DNA from: Pigoraptor chileana
Taxonomy: Eukaryota > Opisthokonta > Filasterea
Direction: 5' to 3'
Assembly (NCBI GenBank): GCA_943704495.1
Contig: CALSCR010003231.1
Span: 1-24,624 of the forward strand
DNA length: 24,624 nucleotides
The notes below the pieces were generated by a model, which was not told where the DNA came from, ran no database searches, and saw only the letters and a list, made by a program, of their open reading frames with translations. Both the position numbers and the translations under genes were made by a program. Shown piece by piece: positions 16,534-24,624 of this stretch; position 1 is the stretch's first letter; every line of letters begins with the position of its first letter.

Positions 16534-18816
16534 ATGCTTCTGCGCCCCCTCCAGGATGAAGATCCTGAAGTTTTCGACATTATCGAGAAGGAAAAGCACA
16601 GGCAGTGGAGTGGACTTGAGCTCATTGCGTCCGAGGTATGCAATTTCGTTCATGCAGATTTGGATTTATTGTCCAATATGAGTGAATTTGTGCGTGAATA
16701 ATGCGATGATTTTGACACACTGCCGGTCGTACTCGTATCGTGCGCAGAACTTCACATCACTCGCGGTCATGGAAGCCAACGGCTCGTGCTTGACCAACAA
16801 ATACTCTGAGGGTAAGCTGACTTTGCGTGCTGAATGTAATCTTTGTGCAGGTCGTACATAAGAGTTAGTAATGTTGTCCATAAAGAGCCCTGTCGAGTGA
16901 CTGTGACTTTCTCTACCACTTCTTGTGATGAAGGTCTTCCTGGAGCCCGTTACTACGGAGGCAACGAGTACATTGATGAGGTTGAGCGCCTTGCCCAGAA
17001 ACGCGCACTTGCCGCTTTCGGCCTGGATGCCGAGAAGTGGGGCGTCAACGTCCAGCCTTACTCTGGTGGGCATTTGCACGTCCAATAACAGCATCTGCGT
17101 ACGGACCTGCTTCTTTTTCTTTTGTTAGTTTTGAATAGCTATGTTTGTTGTTGCTGTGGCTGTTTTTCTAATGCTGAATTGCAATGTGCGGTTGTCATGC
17201 ACAACAGGAAGCACTGCCAACTTTGCTGCCTTCACGGGCATGTTGAAGCCGCACGATCGCCTGATGGGCCTCGATTTGCCGTCTGGTGGACAGTGAGTAT
17301 CCCGTGTGTGGCTGAACGGAGTGTAGAAAGGCTTTTGTCCCGCAGCGGATTTGCAAAAAGACATAACTTTTGTATGCGCTGATGTAGAATGAGCATGGTT
17401 GCAATCTAATGTTGGGAATCTCAACTGGAATGCAGCCTCACTCACGGCTACCAGACTGCCAAGAAGAAGATCTCGTCGTCTGCCATCTACTTCGAGTCGA
17501 TGCCTTACCAGCTCGACCAGGTTGGTACTGTCACACTTTATGCGCCGAAACAGAAACTGACTGGCGCAATGGAACAAAATTGTTAGTGTTTGCGTGTTTT
17601 ATCAATTAACTCAACAAGATGTGATCGTCCGACTCCTGTCTGTTTGCGTGATGTGTGTGTTTCAATGAAGACAACTGGCGTCATTGACTACGCCCGTCTT
17701 GGCGAGAACGCGCGTCTCTTCCGCCCCAACCTCATCATCTGCGGTGGGTCGGCGTACCCGCGCGACTGGGACTACGGCAGCCTCCGCAAGATTGCCGATG
17801 AGCACTCTGCGTACCTCATGATGGACATGGCACACATTAGCGGCCTCGTTGCTGGCGGCGTCCAGAACAACCCCTTTGAGTTTTGCGATGTTGTCACAAC
17901 GACGACGCACAAGACGCTCCGAGGTCCCCGTGCGGGCCTCATCTTCTACCGCAAGGGTCCCAAGGGCGACCGTCTGGAGGATCTTGAGCAGCGGATCAAC
18001 TTTGCCGTGTTTCCCTCGACGCAGGGCGGTCCCCACAACAACACGATTGCCGCCATTGCTGTTGCGCTCAAGCAGGTCGCCACGCCCGAGTTCAAGGACT
18101 ACTCGCGCCAGGTCATTGCCAACTCGAAGGCTCTTGCCGAGGCGCTGAAGAAGAGGGGATACAAGCTCGTCACTGACGGGACTGAGAATCACCTCGTGCT
18201 CTGGGACCTCCGGCCGCAGGTGCGATATTGCGTGTTTGCTGTCATGTGTTTTTTGCTGCTGTACGTGTGTTCGTGTTTGTGTTCGTATTTTTAGGTGCGA
18301 TATTGTGTGTTGATTGTCACGTGTTGTTTGTTGTGCATGTGTTTGTGTTTGTATTTTTAGTAGTGTGCGTGTCGCGTATACATGCGTTGTGTTTGCGTAA
18401 CTTCTTGTTTGTCTTATGCATATTGGCCTGACGCGCTCGCATCTTTATTTTACTCACAGGACATCACCGGCAACAAGGTCGAGAAACTTCTTGAGGCGGC
18501 CAATATTACCGTCAACAAGAACTCTGTCGTTGGCGACAAGAGCGCCATTGTTCCCGGCGGCGTCCGCCTCGGCACACCCAGCCTCACATCGCGCGGCTTC
18601 AAGGAGGCTGACTTTGAGAAGGTTGCTGAGTTCCTCGTCGTTGCACTCAAGATTGCGCTTGGCATCCAGGAGAAGGTCGGAAAGAAGCTCGTCGATTTTG
18701 AGGCGGCGCTTAAGGACGACGCCGACATTAAGGCACTCCGCACCGATGTTGAGGCGTTTGCCAAGTCGTTTCCCATGCCCGGATTCCACACGGAGACGAT
18801 GAAGTACAAGAACTGA
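16534..18816 (+). CDS. SHMT: Serine hydroxymethyltransferase
   Basis: PLP enzyme that interconverts serine plus tetrahydrofolate with glycine plus 5,10-methylene-tetrahydrofolate. Exons: 16534-16635, 16748-16811, 16934-17065, 17208-17292, 17436-17520, 17671-18219, 18460-18816; all GT-AG and phase-consistent, 1374 nt, 457 residues. Diagnostic blocks: [71 protein letters not shown] (D208, H211), [16 protein letters not shown] with the Schiff-base Lys237, STQGGPHNN and [13 protein letters not shown] (Arg375). The first in-frame ATG in the first recognisable exon gives [14 protein letters not shown], which aligns with the usual start of the catalytic core. No targeting peptide is visible, so a cytosolic form is inferred, but an upstream exon could add one because CAG stands just before this exon. 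The final intron carries an internal duplication (18220-18360). It is followed in tandem by GTF3C5. Confidence 0.96.
18220..18360 (+). repeat. Tandem duplication inside SHMT intron 6 making an AG|GT junction
   Basis: Two copies (18220-18294 and 18295-18360) each begin GTGCGATATTG and each end TATTTTTAG. Copy 1 begins at the real donor after exon 6, so each copy looks like a small complete GT-AG intron. The junction AG|GTGCGA has the form of a zero-length (recursive) splice site. A further 99 nt leads to the acceptor TACTCACAG at 18459. Confidence 0.9.
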
Positions 18817-18861
18817 GCTGGCCGTGGTGTATTGTGTGTGCTATGGTTGATGCTTGTGTTG

Positions 18862-18863
<2 letters not shown>

Positions 18864-18901
<38 letters not shown>
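18864..18901. repeat. (GT)n microsatellite 3' of SHMT
   Basis: An uninterrupted GT run of about 38 bp starts some 48 bp after the SHMT stop codon, probably in the 3' UTR. Confidence 0.95.
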
Positions 18902-18903
<2 letters not shown>

Positions 18904-19015
18904 TCGCGTTTGCTGCTGCCGTGTTGTCGTCTTCTCAATGAATATTGAAACAAAAGAAATTGTTTTTGCTGTTTTCAAGATTCATGCCCACCCATGAAGC
19001 ACTTTATATTTAGAG

Positions 19016-19034
19016 CAGGGGTACTGAGCCCCTG
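19016..19034. repeat. CAGGGG hairpin 3' of SHMT
   Basis: CAGGGG (19016-19021) and CCCCTG (19029-19034) flank a seven-base loop, preceded by AG. It has the same stem as at 3702-3719, and both lie 200-270 bp after the stop codon of a plus-strand gene. Confidence 0.5.
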
Positions 19035-19417
19035 TTTATAGTTACTGGAGCGAGGCCCACCGACCACAGCTTAGTAAGTGCCAACTTTGTAGTAACATGT
19101 CCAGACAATATCAAATCACGTGACACGATGTCATCCGGTTTTTTGGCGGGAGCTGACTGGGCTGTTGGCAGTTGTTGAAGCAGAGGATTACAATATAGGA
19201 ATTCATGAGATTGCCACTAAAGCGCCACTTTCGCGTTTGTATGCGTATTCGCACTATCTTTGTTGTGTCTGTTTGGTTATTGGGCAATGATAATGCCCCT
19301 TTATATGTGGTTGTAGATTGTCGATTCACGGGATGTAACACAATCCGCATTTACTTGCCAACGTGCCTCGCGAGCAATAGTGAATTCTTTTACTTTCCGA
19401 TAAGATTGTCTGTGGCA

Positions 19418-22400
19418 ATGGCATGTGAGGAGAATGGCGGCGGTGGTTTCGCGCTTCTCCCTGATCCAATTGGATTGGATGCACCCCCACGCCTCTCCGG
19501 GACGCCATTTGACCCAGCGCGACGAGAGCTTGTCAGCATTGAATATCCAGGTGGATGCATGTACTCTTGGAACTGCGCATTCGCAGATGCTGTCTGAATG
19601 CTGTCGCTTCCGTTGCAGTGGCTGACATCTGTGATCGCCGCTCCTCAGGATACATTCGTAATGTCGACAAGGCCCTTGAAAGTCTTGGAGGGATGCAAAC
19701 CATCGCAAAGGTATTCTCCTTTTCAGCGGGGTCTCTCGATGAGCCATTCCTTTTGTTGTGAGCGTTACTTGTGATCTAAAAACCAGCTAAGGCCGAAGCT
19801 GCATTTGGGCTTCGCAACCCTGTTCTTTGCATTGTATTGCCCGTAGTGTATTGAGCATCCGACAGTTGCACTCCGCGTCAAGCTGCGCCCAGGCGACATC
19901 TGCAGCCACGGTCCACAGGCGAGCCTTGTGAAGGAGTCCCCAAAGCTCCTGCTGAAGGTCTCATCGCGCGACCGTCAAGTTGTGGCATCTGAGATTGTCG
20001 GCGTCATTGGAACTTCGTTCCGCTTTGACAGTGAGTATTGTGTGAATGATCAAAGCACCGTACCTTCTCCATTTTCCCTTTTCCATGAGATATTCACTCA
20101 TGAACCGGTTTGAATCGTTACAGACATGGCAGATTTTCAGTACATTCCCTCGTCGATGATATCAAAGTCTACAGCCGCTGATCACCGATTGCATGCTGAA
20201 GGGGCGCACGACCCGCCGGTACACATGTTGGGTATGTCTCTCTCTCTGTTTGTAATGTGGAGTCCATGGGCACAGCGCCTAGACACTTGAATCCTACATC
20301 TATGTTTGTTCTGTGGAGTCCATGGGCAGCGCCTAAGACAAATGACTTGAATCGTGCATGTCTTTCATCGTTTGTGTGCATGTATCGTGCTATGTGGCGT
20401 ATACAATGAATATGCAATACAAGGAGCAAGGATTGGAATATCGCTGAGTGTTGTTACGTTTCCCCATCGTGGATGATGTGTGTAATGTTTGTATTGTTGA
20501 TTAATCACCCAGGTTCACGAATAGAAATGCTTCCCATCATGTTCTCTCGTAATGGGAGAGTTCAGGAGTATGGGTACGTATTCGTACCTGCATTGATTGT
20601 GTTGGTGTGGCGTTGTTGCGTATGTCAGTCGTGTGTGTCGGTTGTCTGTGTTGGTTTCAACTTTGTTTGGACGCATGGGGTGTGGGGTGTTTATCGAGGA
20701 GCTCTAGGTCCTCGCAACTTCCTGTGCAATATTCGATGTGTGTGTTTTTCGATTGTTGCCTGTCGCTGGCTGTTGTTGCACTCTCGCGTTTAAGACTGAA
20801 ATGTGCCGATGTTCGACCTCCTCAGTTTTAAGGACAGTGCGGCAAAGAAGCAGAAAGATAAGGAAGAAAAGAAATCCGCAACGAAAGAGGTGGTGCCGCC
20901 TGCGGAAGAATTAAGCCAGGTACTGTATGGACGTATAAATATGGCTTACTGCGTGACTATTTACTCGACTCCTTCACGGATATGATATTTGTTTTTCATA
21001 ATGCCATCCATCCAATTTGCCACAGCAGGAGCTCGAGCACTGCAAGCGCTTCTCTTTGACAGGTACGGATACTTGATATCCATTGGGAGGGAAGGGACGG
21101 GGACGGATGGCCAGGCAAAACGTGTTGTGTGGGATGTACGAAAAATGTGTTTGCTTTGTGCATGCGCAACTTTCTCCTCTCATATTTTATCAATGTTGTT
21201 GTTTATTGTGTTCCAGAAATGGAAATACCCCCGGCATTGACTGATGAGGAAGTGGAGAAATTGAGCAAGGACGAGCACGTTATTTACGAGGTAAATGGAG
21301 GGCCGCAGTACGTCGTGGCCTCTGTGGACGTCATCATGGCACACTGCTTCAAATTTTGTTTCAGTTCATAATTGATAATCCATCTTCTGACTACTACCTT
21401 TTCCCGATTGAATAATTCCGCAATGTGCGACCCACAACCAGCTTTTCCGCAAGAGGCCCATGTGGACAAAGCAGGCGCTTTTGAACCAAATGGACGGGTT
21501 GGCCATTCTGGACAAGATGAAAGGGTGAGGAAACCATATCCATTTTGCCAACTCGCGCGTGTCCATGAGAGTGCCGGCGCGCGTGTTGAAGCATTTCCCG
21601 CTCGTCACTGAGTGTATGTTTCGCATGAGCATGTGCAGGTGGCTTCCGAAGCTGTCCTATTTCATCAGCAATGGCCCGTGGCGTCGCGTGTGGGTCCGTC
21701 GTGGATTCAATCCAGTTGCCGATCCCTCTGCCATGATGTGAGTATTCTTCTCGGCTTTCACACCGATTGTATCAACAATCCACATTTTATTTTCCTTATT
21801 ATGACATGTGGAGATGCGATGTATTATCGCAGTGCAAGGGACGCCCATATTGGAGAGTGGAAGTTACGTGCTCCTGTTGACATGCTGTCGCGTGGCATGC
21901 AGGTTTCAAGCAGTCCTGTTCAATTCGGACGTGCCAGCTCTCGAACGACATCCTCGACTGGCACCTGCAATCCAGAAGAAGAATCCCTCAAAACGTCGTC
22001 GCCGAAACGCGTGAGCACTCATCTGTCAGCCCATTACTTACAAAAACTGTTGTAGGCATTGTGCCTTACTCGCTCGCGTACACATACTTACACACACACC
22101 ACACACACTGCTTGTGTCATGTAGTTTACATTTGAGTGAAATGGAATCTATGGGCTGTTGAATTCGTGTTGCATCCTCTCTTCGGCTTAGGTGTTGTTGA
22201 AGTACACATGGGTCTCACATCTTGTTGGATATGTGTGTGTGTGCATGTGTGTTGTTTCGTGGCCTTGTCCAATATCGGTGTCAGATCGGAGGGCGACACA
22301 ACGATCACTTTGTGCGAGAATCATCGCGCAACGCACATTTTCGATGGCGTGCAACTCCCAAAGCAGGCGCAGATTGTATACCAGCTCGTTGACATTACGG

Positions 22401-23386
22401 AACCGGAGGTTAAAGCAATTGTCAGTGGTTTGCAGCCCACAAGCACGTGCACAGAGGTATGGTCTCTTCTGTCTTGTCTTCGTGCATTGTGTGTGTGTGT
22501 GTCTGCGTGTGTGTGTATGTGCCAACATCAAGTATTCTCACTTGCATCGCAGGCAAACGGATGGTGTGACGGTGCAGTGCTTGCCCAGGTTCGAAAACTG
22601 ATGAAAGAGAAGACCGAGGCGCTGCTCCCGCCGGGTCTTGCCAAGACAAAACACCCTCGCGGATTCGGTAAGTTGTCGAGATTGGCGAATCGCAAGTCAT
22701 TTTGTGGACTCATTTGTGTGTTTTTGATTGGTGAAAAGTGCGTCTGTCTTGTCGGTATGAACTGTCCTTGTAACGAACTGTAGCTAATGCAATGCTTATT
22801 ATTCCCTATTTGGATCGATGTTTGGCCGACGCTGGGAAACAGTCAACGTGGGTATTGGCAATGGGTTGTGGTGGACAGGCTCGCTTCGTTGCAATTATAA
22901 GTCTCTTTATTGTTCATGTGGCCTATCTTCCCATATGGTTAATTCATTCCAGCAACTTGTGATTATGGCTTCCGTTTGTGCATTTCTACAGCGTCGACCT
23001 CGCCAGCACACCAACCAAGCATTACCGGCAGGTGAGTCGAGACAACGGCACCGAAACCAATTATTCACGCATCCGACCTGTCCTACTCTCTGTTACAATA
23101 GGTGTTCTTGCCCAGAAAGGCCTGATCGTTCCTCATATTTCTCCGCTGTTTATGTTGTACTGCAGACATTCTTCACGCAGTTGCCGGCAGCGGCGTGTTC
23201 TATGGTGGTCTTCCCCCCGATGCAGAAGCAGACGCTGATGCCGACGCTGACGCCGGGGCCGACGGCGGGGGCGATGCCCACGAGCCTCGTTACGGCGCGC
23301 AAAGCACGTTCATGATGGACGATGTTGATGGCTTTACCCTACTTGAGAACGACGACGCGTACGCCGATGACTCGTCAGACGACTGA
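19418..23386 (+). CDS. GTF3C5: General transcription factor 3C polypeptide 5 (TFIIIC tau95/Sfc1)
   Basis: Subunit of TFIIIC, which binds the A box of tRNA-type genes for RNA polymerase III. Exons: 19418-19550, 19619-19710, 19847-20030, 20124-20231, 20513-20573, 20826-20919, 21029-21062, 21217-21290, 21442-21524, 21639-21737, 21903-22010, 22285-22456, 22553-22667, 23166-23386; phases agree throughout, 525 residues (human about 519). The N-terminal barrel region has ELVSIEYP and SLGGMQTI, then VALRVKLRPGD, ASEIVGVIGTSFRF, MADFQYIPS and LPIMFSRNGRVQEYGF. The winged-helix region (about 261-320) has LFRKRPMWTKQALLNQM and ISNGPWRRVWVRRGFNP. The later part has HIFDGVQLPKQAQIVYQLVD, ANGWC, and an Asp/Ala-rich acidic tail (DADADADAGADGGG to DDSSDD) like the acidic end of animal orthologues. 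The last intron (22668-23165) is much longer than the rest and contains possible cassette exons. The very small exon 21029-21062 is weakly conserved. Confidence 0.9.
20249..20360 (+). repeat. Two-copy duplication within a GTF3C5 intron
   Basis: Two copies about 57 bp apart share GTGGAGTCCATGGGCA, then AGCGCCTA, GACTTGAATC or GACACTTGAATC, and a CATCTATG/CATG end. Both lie wholly inside intron 20232-20512. Confidence 0.88.
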
Positions 23387-23813
23387 GCACTCGCAGGTCC
23401 TTACGCTGTTGTCTGTGTATCTACTTGTGGTGCAATGGCCAATTATTAAAAAAAATAGAGTAATCTAAAGGGTTGTTGCTTTCCATGCTCACTCTCTGAA
23501 TTGAAACTGGTACTTACAATGCATAGTTTTCCATCACATTAGGCTAGCGTAGTTCAGCACTACCCTGTGAATTTTGAAATGTCGCAGAATCGTACGCCAC
23601 TGTCACTCGAAATTTAGGTAAAGTTTCAGGAGCTCGTCCCACAAATGTTGAATGGGTCGATTGCGTGTTGACCCCTCCTATTTTCATTGCTGTCAATAGC
23701 CACAATTTTAACAACGTTCGCAGTTTTGCGTTCATTCGCTGAGTAGGCAGTCCGAGCGTCACAGACTGCACATTCACGGTCGGTGATTTTAATCGGCACC
23801 AAATGGCTGGAGT
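23387..23813. other. Gap between convergent GTF3C5 and WD40 genes
   Basis: About 430 bp of 3' flanking sequence for both genes. An A-rich ATTATTAAAAAAAATAG (about 23441) may serve GTF3C5 3' end formation. A 77-codon minus-strand ORF (23544-23777) has no recognisable content. Nothing else was seen. Confidence 0.5.
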
Positions 23814-24510
23814 TTACGCATACAGATTGAGTGCACCACTGTCAGTGCCGAGCAGCATCAGCTGGTTCTGTGGCAGTATAGACAGCGTCGTCACAGCCCC
23901 ACGCACGTACTCAGACCGCAGCTTGATCGATGTGAAACTCGCATTTGTGCCCTAAAACAAGACCAAAAAACATGACGCATATGCAGGCATGTGTAAGAAT
24001 ACGGGTTAGTTCAGTAATTTTAGAAATAAACATTACTGTACTGAACTGGACCGCATGGAAATCCACACGAGCAAGACGAGAGGGAACGTGTGCCTCCTGA
24101 AGAACTAACCTGCTTATCCAGTCCGGTGTGAATGCCCATGCGGTTGCTTGTGGAAATCGAGAAGATGTCTTTCTTGGACGTCTCAAAACACTGCACGGGA
24201 TCAGTGTGGCCTGTCACGTGGTGCGCCAATGTGATAAGCAGCGTGGAAGAGGGAAAAGAAGAATTAAATCATAACAACCACAAGATGCACATGCTGACAG
24301 ACAGCAAGGTATTACACTTTTTCAGCACGCAAAAAAAAAAACAAATAACAAAAAAACACAAAGGGCTTGAAACCGATTGTTTCGAACCACAACAGACTTC
24401 ATCCACGCACCTCTGAAGGATTTCGCACTGCCGGATTTGTGCACAGACCACGTGCATAGCGAGTGGTCCGCCGAGGCAGAGATGAGCGAGTGCTCGGATA
24501 GCGCTTTGAG
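23814..24510 (-). CDS. WD40-repeat protein, C-terminal part (partial)
   Basis: 3' end of a gene entering from the right. Exons on the minus strand: 24510-24411, 24210-24110, 23951-23814; introns 24410-24211 and 24109-23952 are GT-AG, and phases agree (0/1/0). The last 112 residues hold WD40 blades: SLISASADHSLCTWSV, then GHTDPVQCFE with DIFSISTSNRMGIHTG, and a final blade LRSEYVRGAVTTLSILPQNQ then LMLLGTDSGALNLYA at the very end. A C-terminus of the form ...LPxNxLMLLGTDSGxLxL recalls the last propeller blade of large BEACH-WD or WDR81-like proteins, but I cannot assign the family. Upstream, 24511-24624 reads as intron: a branch-like TCCTAAC and a CA-rich tract run into CAG at 24512-24511. Confidence 0.85.
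24008..24047. repeat. Inverted repeat within a WD40-gene intron
   Basis: AGTTCAGTA (24008-24016) and TACTGAACT (24039-24047) are perfect reverse complements separated by 22 bases, entirely within intron 24109-23952. It could fold as an intronic hairpin; no mobile-element context is visible. Confidence 0.7.
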
Positions 24511-24511
24511 C

Positions 24512-24560
24512 TGTGTGTGTGTGTGTGTGTTTGTGTGCGCGCGCGCGTGTGTGTGTGCGC
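24512..24560. repeat. (GT)n/(GC)n microsatellite at an acceptor
   Basis: GT repeats with a GCGCGC centre. Read on the minus (sense) strand it is a CA-rich tract ending in CACAG, which takes the place of a normal polypyrimidine tract right before the WD40 exon at 24510. Confidence 0.93.
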
Positions 24561-24624
24561 GTTAGGAAAAGTACAATTGAGTTGCAAAATAATAATAATC
24601 CGGGTGTGGAAGACAGGTGCAGGT

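Larger units (their letters stand above)
18817..19417. other. Gap between tandem SHMT and GTF3C5 genes
   Basis: About 600 bp: the 3' end of SHMT, a GT microsatellite (18864-18901), the CAGGGG hairpin (19016-19034) and the upstream region of GTF3C5. No separate gene was seen. The frame ahead of the GTF3C5 ATG is open back to 19205, but the residues there show no similarity to the family. Confidence 0.5.

Noticed and set aside
17662-18192. 176-codon minus-strand ORF in SHMT
   Set aside because: Antisense of the largest SHMT exon, open only because of GC-rich codon use.
20803-20825. Acceptor at GTTTAAG (20788-20790) for the GTF3C5 exon KDSAAKKQ
   Set aside because: That start would place an in-frame TGA in the exon; CTCCTCAG at 20825 gives the conserved-looking EYGFKD with correct phase.
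24008-24047. Miniature inverted-repeat transposable element
   Set aside because: Only 9-bp arms about 40 bp across in total, no target duplication, and contained within one short intron.

Overview
This is nuclear DNA of a eukaryote, most likely a unicellular one. The genes are broken by short GT-AG introns (about 70-340 nt, one possibly about 500), a polypyrimidine tract and CAG or TAG precede most acceptors, and microsatellites sit in introns and gene flanks. A phosphotyrosine adaptor with SH2 and SH3 domains, a USP53/54-type deubiquitinase and a WW/PH/MYND domain repertoire point to a protist related to animals (choanoflagellate, filasterean or similar) or to another SH2-bearing lineage such as Amoebozoa or apusomonads. 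I cannot place it more exactly. No bacterial, viral or intact transposon gene was seen.

Layout, left to right: (1) a ZNRD2/SSSCA1-like zinc-ribbon gene on the minus strand, cut by the left edge; (2) head-to-head with it, a complete seven-exon gene for the E1-alpha subunit of branched-chain 2-oxoacid dehydrogenase; (3) about 1.7 kb without a convincing gene, holding a hairpin, a short tandem repeat, a decayed-looking ORF and a 25-bp minisatellite; (4) a five-exon SH2-SH3 adaptor gene on the minus strand; (5) head-to-head with it, a five-exon gene of about 5.6 kb for a roughly 1530-residue ubiquitin-specific protease; (6) a gap with a GT microsatellite; (7) a two-exon glutamine-rich protein gene of unknown function on the minus strand; (8) head-to-head with it, serine hydroxymethyltransferase; (9) in tandem, a 14-exon gene for the TFIIIC subunit GTF3C5 (tau95/Sfc1); (10) on the minus strand, the 3' end of a WD40-repeat gene cut by the right edge. 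Apart from the SHMT-GTF3C5 pair, strands alternate, giving three divergent and three convergent pairs.

The genes do not form one pathway. They cover mitochondrial branched-chain amino-acid breakdown, one-carbon metabolism, RNA polymerase III transcription, phosphotyrosine signalling and ubiquitin signalling. The most unusual item is the deubiquitinase. Its catalytic domain keeps the Cys, His and Asp boxes of the USP53/54 group but is split by about 490 residues that carry two WW modules, and it is followed by two ubiquitin-binding-like helices, a PH domain, a MYND finger and a glutamine tail. A second notable item is the last SHMT intron, whose tandemly duplicated beginning creates an internal AG|GT junction. 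Exon joins were set by hand from reading frame, splice consensus and family similarity recalled from memory; no alignment or transcript was available.
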